Assembly: GCF_001427785.1 (NCBI RefSeq)
Contig: NZ_LMHM01000011.1
Coordinates: 437,550-501,549, forward strand
Source: Lysobacter sp. Root690
GTDB taxonomy: Bacteria > Pseudomonadota > Gammaproteobacteria > Xanthomonadales > Xanthomonadaceae
Direction of reading: 5' to 3'
DNA: 64,000 nucleotides
Shown here: positions 40,706-47,992 of the stretch, in pieces
Layout: each line of letters begins with the position of its first letter
How positions within the stretch are numbered: the first letter of the stretch is position 1
The notes under the pieces: model-generated
The model's database searches: none
The model's input: the letters and a program-made list of their open reading frames with translations, nothing else
What the model was told of the DNA's origin: nothing
Program-made: the position numbers and the translations under genes

Positions 40706-41599
40706 ATGGCCGGCATGCGCAATTTGAAACCCGATGCCGTCGGTCTTGGCCTGCGGCGGGCTCTGCTGAGCCCGCTGCAGTCCGCGCCGACCGCCGAGAC
40801 CGAACGCGATTTCGATTTTCTCGAATGCGCGCCGGAAAACTGGATCGGCATCGGCGGCCGCTTCGGCGAAGCGCTGCGCGATCTGTCCTCGCGCCATCCG
40901 CTGGTCTGCCATGGCCTGTCGCTGTCGCTGGGCGGCACCGAGCCGCTCGACGAAACCTTCCTGGCCCGGGTGCGTCGCTTCCTCGACGAACACCGCGTGG
41001 CCTGCTATAGCGAACACCTGAGTTATTGCAGCGACGACGGCCATCTGTACGACCTGCTGCCGATTCCGTTCACGCAGGAAGCCGTGCATCACGTCGCCGC
41101 GCGCATCCGCCGCACCCAGGACATCGTCGGCCGCCGCATCGCGGTGGAAAACGCGTCCTACTACGCCGCTCCGCACCAGGAGATGAGCGAGGTCGAATTC
41201 ACCCGCGCGATCCTGGCCGAGGCCGATTGCGACCTGCTGCTCGACGTCAACAACGTCTACGTCAATTCGATCAACCATCGTTACGACGCACGCGAATTCA
41301 TCCAGGCGATGCCGCACGAGCGCATCGCCTATATCCATGTCGCCGGCCATTACGACGAGGCCGACGATCTCAAGGTCGACACCCACGGCGCGCCGGTGAA
41401 GAACGAAGTCTGGTCGCTGCTCGGCGATGCCTACCGCATGTTCGGCGCGCGCCCGACCCTGCTCGAACGCGATTTCAATTTCCCGCCCTACGAAGAACTG
41501 GTCGACGAACTGCGGATCGTGCGCCGGGTGCTGAGCGAATCGAGCCAAGCCGCGACCAGCGAGGCCGCGGCCAGCCCGGCCCGCCGCGTGCGCGCCTGA
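40706..41599 (+). CDS. DUF692 multinuclear non-heme iron oxygenase (MNIO), BufB-type
   Basis: 297-residue TIM-barrel enzyme expected to modify the cysteines of the adjacent precursor using iron and O2. Metal-ligand-type residues are in the conserved family contexts: H69 ([10 protein letters not shown]), E103/H104 (YSEHLSY), E148 (AVENAS), D180 and N183 ([11 protein letters not shown]), H211/H215 (IHVAGHYD), D226/H227 and E254 (LLERDFNFP). The N-terminal [13 protein letters not shown] and [11 protein letters not shown] are family hallmarks. The start has only a weak ribosome-binding site; a Met three codons later is possible. Four bases separate it from the DUF2063 gene. Confidence 0.93.
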   Translation: MAGMRNLKPDAVGLGLRRALLSPLQSAPTAETERDFDFLECAPENWIGIGGRFGEALRDLSSRHPLVCHGLSLSLGGTEPLDETFLARVRRFLDEHRVACYSEHLSYCSDDGHLYDLLPIPFTQEAVHHVAARIRRTQDIVGRRIAVENASYYAAPHQEMSEVEFTRAILAEADCDLLLDVNNVYVNSINHRYDAREFIQAMPHERIAYIHVAGHYDEADDLKVDTHGAPVKNEVWSLLGDAYRMFGARPTLLERDFNFPPYEELVDELRIVRRVLSESSQAATSEAAASPARRVRA

Positions 41600-41602
41600 G
41601 CC

Positions 41603-42397
41603 ATGAACGAGGCCCCCTCGCGCCTGCGCGCGCAGCAGTTCGAACTGACCCGGCATCTGCGCGATCCGCAGGCCAGCCCCGCGCCGCAAGGCATCGAGGA
41701 CCGGCGCCTGGGGATCTATCGCGAGCTGCTGTTCAACAACATCCTGGGTTTGCTGTCGGGCAATTTCCCGGTCATCAGCCAACTGCTGGGCGAGGAACGC
41801 TGGCAACGGCTCGTTCGCGATTTCTACCGCGACTACCGCTGCCGCACCCCGCTATTCGCCGAGATCGCGCGCGAGTTCCTGCGCTACCTGGACGATCTCG
41901 ACAGCGACGCTCTCGACAGCGACGTCATCCCGCCGTTCCTGCCCGAGCTTGCGCACTACGAGTGGGTCGAACTGGCGCTGCAACTCAGCGACGCCGCCGC
42001 GCCGCAAGACGAAGTCGCAATCAGCGACGACGAACTGCTGGACCATCACCCGCAGCTGTCGCCGCTGGCCTGGCCGCTGGCCTATGCCTGGCCGGTGCAT
42101 CGGCTCGGCCCCGACTACCAACCCGAACAGCCGCCGGCGACACCGACCCTGGTCCTGCTGCGCCGCGAAGCCGATGGCGACGTGCGTTTTTCCGAACTCA
42201 GCCCACTGGCCTATCGCCTGGTCGAACGCATCGGCGAATCGCCGGAACTGAGCGCGCGCGAACAACTGCACGCCCTGGCCCAGGAAGCCGGCAGCGACGA
42301 CAGCTCCGCCTTCCTCGCGCTCGGCGATGGTCTGTTGCGGCAGATGCGCGCGAGCGGAGTGATCGTCTTTGCGCGCGCCGCGAATCCCGAAGCCTGA
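41603..42397 (+). CDS. DUF2063 MNIO partner protein, BufC-type
   Basis: 264-residue cytoplasmic protein of the DUF2063 (HvfC/BufC) family, which partners DUF692 enzymes and presents the precursor peptide. The N-terminal half has the family-like LRAQQFELTRHLRDPQ and LGIYRELLFNNILGLLSGNF (about 28-47), followed by LLGEERWQRLVRDFYRDYRC and LFAEIAREFLRYL. The C-terminal half (about 130-264) is a winged-helix-like RiPP-recognition region in family members. It starts 3 bases after the DUF692 stop. No dedicated exporter, DoxX-type membrane protein or receptor gene follows. Confidence 0.9.
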   Translation: MNEAPSRLRAQQFELTRHLRDPQASPAPQGIEDRRLGIYRELLFNNILGLLSGNFPVISQLLGEERWQRLVRDFYRDYRCRTPLFAEIAREFLRYLDDLDSDALDSDVIPPFLPELAHYEWVELALQLSDAAAPQDEVAISDDELLDHHPQLSPLAWPLAYAWPVHRLGPDYQPEQPPATPTLVLLRREADGDVRFSELSPLAYRLVERIGESPELSAREQLHALAQEAGSDDSSAFLALGDGLLRQMRASGVIVFARAANPEA

Positions 42398-42431
42398 TTC
42401 CCGCCCCACATCCGCGCTGGTCCGTCTCAGA

Positions 42432-42500
42432 CTGTAGGAGCGGCGCAAGCCGCGACCGCGCCACCGCAACCACGACGCCACTGCGCTCCTGATCACGACC
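42432..42500. repeat. TGTAGGAGCGGCGC repeat, single intact arm (copy 4)
   Basis: CTGTAGGAGCGGCGCAAGCC plus GCGACCGCGCC is identical to the left arm of the other copies; only a vestige of the right arm (GCGCTCCTGATC) follows. It looks like a decaying copy. Confidence 0.7.
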
Positions 42501-42600
42501 TCAGACCGAGGCCTTGGACCGAGCCAGGCCACCCACACCGCACGCCACCGGTTCAGCCGAACGCGCCAAAGCCATCGCCCCAACCTGCTAGGCTTTCGCG

Positions 42601-43245
42601 ATGACCGAAACCGGCCCGACCGCGACCGCGCCCACCGCGGCGCCCTTCCCCACCACCCTGGCCAACCGTTTCCGCGGCTACCTGCCGGTCGTCGTCGACG
42701 TCGAAACCGGCGGCTTCGACTGGAACAAGCACGCGCTGCTGGAAATCGCGGTGCAGCCGCTGGAACTGGACGCCGAAGGCCGGATCGTGCCCGGCGAGAT
42801 CGCCAGCGCCCACGTGGTGCCCGCGCCCGGCACCCTGATCGACCCCAAGTCGCTGGAAATCACCGGCATCGATATCGACCACCCGTTCCGCGACGCCAAG
42901 CCCGAGCGGCAGGCGCTGGAAGCGGTGTTCGGACCGGTGCGCGAGGCGGTCAAGCGCCACGGCTGCCAGCGCGCGATCCTGGTCGGCCACAACGCCCATT
43001 TCGACCTCAACTTTCTCAACGCCGCGGTCGCCCGCAGCGGCCACAAGCGCAATCCCTTCCACCCCTTCAGCGTGTTCGACACCGTGACCCTGGCCGGCGT
43101 CGCCTACGGCCAGACCGTGCTCGCGCGCGCGGTCCAGGCCGCCGGCCTGTCGTGGAACGCGCAGGAAGCGCACTCGGCCGTCTACGACACCCAGCGCACC
43201 GCCGAGCTGTTCTGCAAGATCGTCAACGCGTGGCCGCGCGGCTGA
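42601..43245 (+). CDS. rnt: Ribonuclease T
   Basis: DEDDh 3'-5' exoribonuclease that trims tRNA CCA ends and other small RNAs. 214 residues. Catalytic residues are visible: D33 and E35 (VVDVETGGF), D135 ([11 protein letters not shown]), H191 and D196 ([13 protein letters not shown]). The first 22 residues are a Pro/Thr/Ala-rich extension compared with E. coli RNase T. It stands after the bufferin locus and 46 bases before an orphan gene. Confidence 0.95.
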   Translation: MTETGPTATAPTAAPFPTTLANRFRGYLPVVVDVETGGFDWNKHALLEIAVQPLELDAEGRIVPGEIASAHVVPAPGTLIDPKSLEITGIDIDHPFRDAKPERQALEAVFGPVREAVKRHGCQRAILVGHNAHFDLNFLNAAVARSGHKRNPFHPFSVFDTVTLAGVAYGQTVLARAVQAAGLSWNAQEAHSAVYDTQRTAELFCKIVNAWPRG

Positions 43246-43291
43246 TCCACCCGCCGGCGCTCGCCTGACCGGCCCGCGCAAGGAGCGCCGC

Positions 43292-44263
43292 GTGCCTTCC
43301 GCACCGCCCGCGTACCGATGGATTCCCGGCCAAGGCCCGGATGCCGATGCCTTGCGGCGACTGCGCGAGCGCGCGCCGCGGCCGAAAAAACCGATGGGCG
43401 AAGCCTGGTTCATGGGCGGCGAGCGGGCGATGTACAGCGGCCTGATGCAGCCCGATCCGCAGACCTGGTCCCGGCGCGAACTCGATAACGCGCTCGACGC
43501 ATTGACCTCGGGCCCTCGCTGTTTCGACCACAGCGACGAATGGAGCGAGTGGTTCGACTTCCTGCTGCCGCGCATTCTCGAGCGCGCCGACGACGGCGAC
43601 AGCTACGAACTGCTGGTCACCGCGGTGTTCGTGCATTGCCTGGACCCGGCCTTGCCCGGACGCGATCCGGGGTTCCGCCGCGACCTGCTCGACACGCTCG
43701 GCCGCAGGCTGATGGCGCCGTCGTGCTGGACCGGCGCGCAGGCGGGCGGCGATGGCTCCTTGCTGCGACCGCTCGGCAGCGGCTTCTACGCGATCAATCC
43801 CGGCCACGCGATCTCGGCCGCGTGCTGCCTGGTGTTGCGCTACCTGGATGAGCAGTCGATCGACGGCTGGATCGCCTCGGCGCTGGCCATCGACGATGCC
43901 GCATGGCGTTGCGCATTCGTGGTCTGGCTCGCTGGCGCCGCACCACTGCTGTTCGACGGCCAGCAGCCCGAGCACATGCACAACCCGACGTATCTGGACA
44001 TCGGCTGGGACGGACATTGGCTGCTCGACGGCAGCATTCCGTCGCGCACGCTCGACCCGGACGCGCCGCAGTTCGCGTTCTTCGGCGCAACGCCGCGTCG
44101 GGTCGTGGTCGCGTCGCTGAAGCAGCGGCTAGACCTGACAACGATGCTGCGCTGGGGTGAGGCGCTGGCGGAATGTCCGATCCCCGAATGCGATCGCACC
44201 ACCACCTTGTGGCAATACGACGCCGCCGTGCTGGTGGTGCTCGAGCGCTACGACCTGAGCTGA
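43292..44263 (+). CDS. Hypothetical protein, 323 aa, no recognised family
   Basis: Starts with GTG behind AAGGAG. The protein is cytoplasmic-looking, rich in Trp and acidic residues, with no signal peptide. Mid-protein Cys/Trp segments (PSCWTGAQ, SAACCLVLRYLDEQ) and HMHNPTYLDIGWDGHWLLDG are distinctive, but I recognise no domain. Codon use matches neighbours. It lies between rnt and a GH19-type hydrolase; the 173-base gap to the latter makes a shared transcript uncertain. Confidence 0.75.
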   Translation: MPSAPPAYRWIPGQGPDADALRRLRERAPRPKKPMGEAWFMGGERAMYSGLMQPDPQTWSRRELDNALDALTSGPRCFDHSDEWSEWFDFLLPRILERADDGDSYELLVTAVFVHCLDPALPGRDPGFRRDLLDTLGRRLMAPSCWTGAQAGGDGSLLRPLGSGFYAINPGHAISAACCLVLRYLDEQSIDGWIASALAIDDAAWRCAFVVWLAGAAPLLFDGQQPEHMHNPTYLDIGWDGHWLLDGSIPSRTLDPDAPQFAFFGATPRRVVVASLKQRLDLTTMLRWGEALAECPIPECDRTTTLWQYDAAVLVVLERYDLS

Positions 44264-44436
44264 GCCATCGCCGCGACAGCCGGCGCGACATGTTTCACCG
44301 CTGTAACACCCCTCGCTGTCCTGCCCGCCAAAGCACGCGCGTTCAATGAACATCGAGCGGCATCGCGCCGCCTCGACCGCCCTCATGCGCCGCGCCCGCC
44401 GCGCGCACGAACGGTACTCATGGACAGGAGGACAGG

Positions 44437-45048
44437 ATGTTCGCTTTCGACGACGAGCAATTTCTCGATGGTTACCGCAAGCGCTTCGGACCGTTGCGCG
44501 ACGACCTCGCGCAGGCGCTGCGCTTCTTGATCGGACGCATCGAGCAGGACGCCAGTTTCAGTTCCAACCCGGTGCATCGCAATCAGATCGCCTATTGCCT
44601 GGCGACGTTCAAATGGGAAACCGCGCACACCCTGCGCCCGATCGACGAGTTCGGTGACGACGCGCGCTTCAACCGCCTGTACGGCCCGGACACCCGCGTA
44701 GGCAAGATGCTCGGCAACACCCGCGCGGGCGACGGCGCGCGCTTCCACGGCCGCGGCTACGTGCAGCTGACCGGCCGCGCCAACTACGAGCGCGCCGGCA
44801 AGATCCTCGGTATCGATCTGCTCAACAAGCCCGACGATGCCAAGAAGCCCGAGGTCGCTTACGCGATCGCGATGGAAGGCATGAAGAAGGGCTGGTTCAC
44901 CGGCAAGAAGCTCGACAACTACTTCAAGCCCGGGCAACTGCCGAACTACGAGGAAGCGCGGCGCATCATCAACGGCCAGGACAAGGCGCAGACCATCGCC
45001 GACATCGCGCGCCGGTTCGATGAGTTGCTGGTCAACGCGCTGCAATAA
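44437..45048 (+). CDS. GH19-type chitinase/lysozyme-like hydrolase, 203 aa
   Basis: A compact single-domain glycoside hydrolase 19 relative, the group that includes phage endolysins and some secreted muralytic enzymes. The catalytic-type Glu is E61 in FKWETAHTL, and the conserved FHGRGYVQLTGRANYERAG stretch follows at 103-121. There is no signal peptide or carbohydrate-binding domain, so it either acts on the cell's own wall after non-classical release or is a prophage remnant. The start lies behind ACAGGAGGACAGG. No holin or phage genes flank it. Confidence 0.85.
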   Translation: MFAFDDEQFLDGYRKRFGPLRDDLAQALRFLIGRIEQDASFSSNPVHRNQIAYCLATFKWETAHTLRPIDEFGDDARFNRLYGPDTRVGKMLGNTRAGDGARFHGRGYVQLTGRANYERAGKILGIDLLNKPDDAKKPEVAYAIAMEGMKKGWFTGKKLDNYFKPGQLPNYEEARRIINGQDKAQTIADIARRFDELLVNALQ

Positions 45049-45074
45049 ACCGCTGTCCGCGCGCGCCCCAAGCA

Positions 45075-45225
45075 CTTCCCCCCTTTGAAAAAGGGGGGCC
45101 AGGGGGGATTTGCTTTTTGCTTCCAGCCACTGCGTCTGCCGCGATAAAAGCAAATCCCCCGCGCAGACAATTGCGATCGAAACGAGGCCGCGATGGCGCT
45201 CGCCCCCTTTTGTAAAGGGGGCAAC
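45075..45225. repeat. CCCCCCTTTGAAAAAGGGGGG element (copy 1)
   Basis: Begins TTCCCCCCTTTGAAAAAGGG followed by GGGCCAGGGGGGATTTGCT. The inner reverse copy AGCAAATCCCCC follows after about 30 bases, and the element ends with CGCCCCCTTTTGTAAAGGGG. A second copy lies at 47644-47800. Confidence 0.85.
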
Positions 45226-45260
45226 AGTTCAATCGATCGACTGCCTGGCACACGCGATCC

Positions 45261-45307
45261 GCCATCGCCATCGCCATCGCCGTTGCCGTTGCCGTTGCCG
45301 TTGCCGT
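45261..45307. repeat. Hexanucleotide tandem repeat (GCCATC then GCCGTT)
   Basis: About three GCCATC units run directly into four to five GCCGTT units. A frame on the minus strand reads Asn-Gly and Asp-Gly repeats, but no gene is supported. It could vary in length by slippage. Confidence 0.8.
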
Positions 45308-45479
45308 AAGAGCACGACACGAAGAAGCGATCAAACTGCCGACTGGAAGCGGCATCAAAAGAAAACAGCCGGCAAGGTCATCGACCCGCCGGCTGCCTGG
45401 TTTTCCCGCATCGATCAGATTCCAACGTGTCAGCGCCATCGACGCCTCTCGCGTCGATCACGCCGAACCACGCGCTACG

Positions 45480-45791
45480 TCAGGCCAGCTTCAAACCAAC
45501 CAGACCGGCGACGATCAACACAACGCTGCCGATGCGCAACGCATTGACCGGTTCGTTGAACAGCACGATGCCGAGAATGACCGTGCCGACCGCGCCGACG
45601 CCGACCCAGATCGCGTAAGCGGTGCCGACCGGCAGCGACTTCATCGCCAGGCCGAGCAGGCCCAGGCTGACGATCATCGCCGCGACCGTGCCGAGCGAGG
45701 GCCAAAGTTTGGTGAAACCTTCGGTGTATTTCAGACCGATCGCCCAGCCCACTTCGAACAGGCCGGCGAGTACGAGCAAGATCCAGGACAT
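45480..45791 (-). CDS. sugE: Guanidinium exporter, SMR family (Gdx/SugE)
   Basis: Small multidrug resistance-family antiporter of 103 residues with four membrane helices and the conserved E13 ([13 protein letters not shown]). The SugE/Gdx subgroup exports guanidinium ion in exchange for protons. The assignment is strengthened by a two-hairpin guanidine-II riboswitch 21 bases upstream. The start at [10 protein letters not shown] is standard for the subgroup and follows CTGGAGTCAGTC. It is transcribed leftward as a single gene. Confidence 0.95.
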   Translation of the reverse strand: MSWILLVLAGLFEVGWAIGLKYTEGFTKLWPSLGTVAAMIVSLGLLGLAMKSLPVGTAYAIWVGVGAVGTVILGIVLFNEPVNALRIGSVVLIVAGLVGLKLA

Positions 45792-45812
45792 GACTGACTC
45801 CAGGTTGACGAT

Positions 45813-45856
45813 GGGGCCGTCCCCGGATGCGATTGAAGCAGCGGGGTCGTCCCCGC
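45813..45856 (-). promoter_or_regulatory. Guanidine-II (mini-ykkC) riboswitch
   Basis: On the minus strand, two GC-rich hairpins carry the class-defining ACGR loops. The first is GCGGGG-ACGA-CCCCGC-like (45841-45856) and the second GGGG-ACGG-CCCC (45813-45824), joined by a 16-base linker. They lie just upstream of the sugE ribosome-binding site, so guanidine binding is expected to raise translation. Confidence 0.88.
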
Positions 45857-45942
45857 CTCGTGATGCGCAGTTTCTCACGCGCCCCGCGGCCTTCGATGAC
45901 CGGGATGTAACCCCGCGGCCCGTTGCGGCCGCGCCGCCGCGC

Positions 45943-46656
45943 TCAGGCCAGCTCGGACAGAAAACGCGTATCCACCCAGTAGCGCTTGGGCTTACCGGGC
46001 CGGATCAACACGCTGATATGTTCGCCGACATAGTCGCTCGGGTCGAACCAGAGCATGTCGCTGCGAAACAGGTGGATCTTGCCGCTGGCCGGATCGCGCC
46101 ATTGCGCGTGAATCCGCCACGGCGAGCGCCCGTTGACCTTGATCGAACTGTCGCGCGCCACCTCGACCACATCGGCCTGCACCGCCACGCCGGTCGCGCG
46201 CAAGTCGGCCGCGATGCGACGGCCTCGCAGACCCGGTACCACCGCCAGCAGGCCGATCGCGAGAAACACGCTACCGAGGCCGCCCACGACCATCACCGCG
46301 AGCCAGCGGGTCAGGAACGAATCGATCCTGGCGTCGTGTGGATCGTCCCCGCGATACAGCACCGCCACCGTGTCGCCGACATTTTCGGCGCGAGGTTGCG
46401 AACACACGCCGCCGGCGAATTCGATCTGCTGGCCGTCGGCGGCGGTGAAACGCACGATCGGGCAATAGGTGCCGCCGCTGCTCGAATCGTCGGAGCGACT
46501 GAAGCTGTGGTCGACGACCAAGCCCTGCGCATGCAGCGCGTGAGTCCGGAACCGTTGCTGCGTCACCGCGATCGCGATCGCGCCGAGCAGCATCGCCGCG
46601 CCGATGGCCGGGAACAGCCACAACCAATTCATGCCCCGGCCCAGCGACAGGCTCAT
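45943..46656 (-). CDS. DUF3592-type membrane protein, 237 aa
   Basis: Two membrane segments, at about 10-30 ([20 protein letters not shown]) and about 117-142, flank an extracytoplasmic domain with [16 protein letters not shown] and [19 protein letters not shown], the usual DUF3592 pattern. The C-terminal part is a second beta-rich soluble region ([20 protein letters not shown]). Function unknown. It is the immediate downstream neighbour of rlmB (one-base gap) in the leftward direction, but shows no functional link. It might be a paralogue in role of the smaller membrane protein at 56997. Confidence 0.75.
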   Translation of the reverse strand: MSLSLGRGMNWLWLFPAIGAAMLLGAIAIAVTQQRFRTHALHAQGLVVDHSFSRSDDSSSGGTYCPIVRFTAADGQQIEFAGGVCSQPRAENVGDTVAVLYRGDDPHDARIDSFLTRWLAVMVVGGLGSVFLAIGLLAVVPGLRGRRIAADLRATGVAVQADVVEVARDSSIKVNGRSPWRIHAQWRDPASGKIHLFRSDMLWFDPSDYVGEHISVLIRPGKPKRYWVDTRFLSELA

Positions 46657-46657
46657 C

Positions 46658-47419
46658 TCACGCCGCGCCGCGCTGACGCACCGCTTCGAACAAGGTCACG
46701 CCCGAGGCGACCGATACGTTGAGGCTTTCCACGCCGCTGGCCGCATTGCCGCCGGGCATCGGGATCTTGACCAACTGGTCGCAGTTCTCGCGGGTCAGGC
46801 GGCGCAGACCATCGGCTTCGCCGCCGAGAACGAGGGCGACGTTGCCCTTGAGATCGATCGAGTACAGCGATGCCTCGGCTTCGCCCGCCAGACCGTAGAT
46901 CCATACGCCCAACTGCTGCAGATCGCGCATGGCCCGGGCCAGATTCGTCACCGGGATCACCGGAATGCTGTCGGCCGCGCCGGCCGAGGTTTTGCGCACG
47001 GTCGCGTTGACCTGCACCGACTTGTCCTTCGGGATGATCACCGCGGTCGCGTTGGCCGCCGCCGCGCTGCGCAGGCAGGCGCCGAGGTTGTGCGGGTCCT
47101 GCACGCCGTCGAGGATCAGGATCAGCGCCTTGCCCTCGGCGGCTTCGACCAGTCCTTCGAGTTCGTTCTCGTTCCAGGTCTTGGCCGCGGCGTAGCGCGC
47201 GACCACGCCCTGATGGCGCAGATTGCCGACCACGCCTTCGAGCGCATTGGTCGCGACCCGGCGCACATCGATGTCGGCGCGGCGCGCGGCGGTCTCGATC
47301 TCGGTCAGACGCGGGTTCTTGGCGCCGGCCTCGATCAGGACCTCACGCACGTTGGACGCATCGTGTTCGATCGAGGCGGCGACGGCGTTGATGCCGGCGA
47401 TCCATTGTTTCTGGCTCAT
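46658..47419 (-). CDS. rlmB: 23S rRNA (guanosine-2'-O)-methyltransferase RlmB
   Basis: SpoU/TrmH-family enzyme methylating Gm2251 of 23S rRNA with SAM. 253 residues. The N-terminal substrate-binding domain (about 1-80) is followed by the SPOUT domain, with LDGVQDPHNLGACLRSA (motif 1), NVALVLGGEADGL (motif 2) and IPMPGGNAASGVESLNVSVA (motif 3, the knotted SAM site). The start MSQKQWIAGINAV is standard. It follows rnr in the same direction at about 570 bases, a common pairing, but here a repeat lies in the gap. Confidence 0.95.
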   Translation of the reverse strand: MSQKQWIAGINAVAASIEHDASNVREVLIEAGAKNPRLTEIETAARRADIDVRRVATNALEGVVGNLRHQGVVARYAAAKTWNENELEGLVEAAEGKALILILDGVQDPHNLGACLRSAAAANATAVIIPKDKSVQVNATVRKTSAGAADSIPVIPVTNLARAMRDLQQLGVWIYGLAGEAEASLYSIDLKGNVALVLGGEADGLRRLTRENCDQLVKIPMPGGNAASGVESLNVSVASGVTLFEAVRQRGAA

Positions 47420-47643
47420 GGGGATTCCGTGGGGCGGTCGTGGCCGGGGCGCCCGCGCGGGCGCGCGAGGCCGGGGCTGGATCTTGGGGGATGAATTCTA
47501 AGCTACCGCAGGGTTGGGGGCGGTTGGCGGGGGTCGTGGGAGTCGCGCGGCGTGGCGTTTCTTTGCCGTGGCAGGGGCCGGCCGGCGCGGGTTCTTGCGT
47601 CCGAGCCGAAGCAATCGCCCCATCCCGCGACACCCGCCGAAGG

Positions 47644-47800
47644 ATTCCCCCCTTTGAAAAAGGGGGGCCAGGGGGGATTTGCTCTTACCCACCCGCAGCA
47701 ACGCAACCACCCGGAAGAAGAGCAAATCCCCCGCGCTGGAGTTGGTGGCTCGAATCGAAGTTGCGCCGGGCGCCCGCCCCCTTTGTCAAAGGGGGCGACT
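47644..47800. repeat. CCCCCCTTTGAAAAAGGGGGG element (copy 2)
   Basis: Nearly identical to 45075-45225 in its left arm (CCCCCCTTTGAAAAAGGGGG plus CCAGGGGGGATTTGCT), inner AGCAAATCCCCCGCG and closing CCCCCTTTGTCAAAGGGGGC, with a different spacer. It lies between rnr and rlmB; the rest of that gap shows no gene. Confidence 0.85.
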
Positions 47801-47992
47801 GATTAACGCGCCGCGGTCGCAATCACAGGCAATCTGGATCGTGGTTACGAAGTCGCAGTCACCCGCAGCCTCACCAGCACACGGGCGCGGTCGCAGGGCG
47901 ATAAAGCCCCACGGCCAGCGTTCGGCTCACATCCAGCCTGGGATGGTTCCGGCGCGGTCAGGTAACTCCCGATCCACGCCGGCCGCGGGGCC

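Noticed and set aside
45075-47800. Repeat pairs near rlmB considered as a possible CRISPR remnant
   Set aside because: The two copies are palindromic elements about 2.5 kb apart with no regular spacers and no cas genes.
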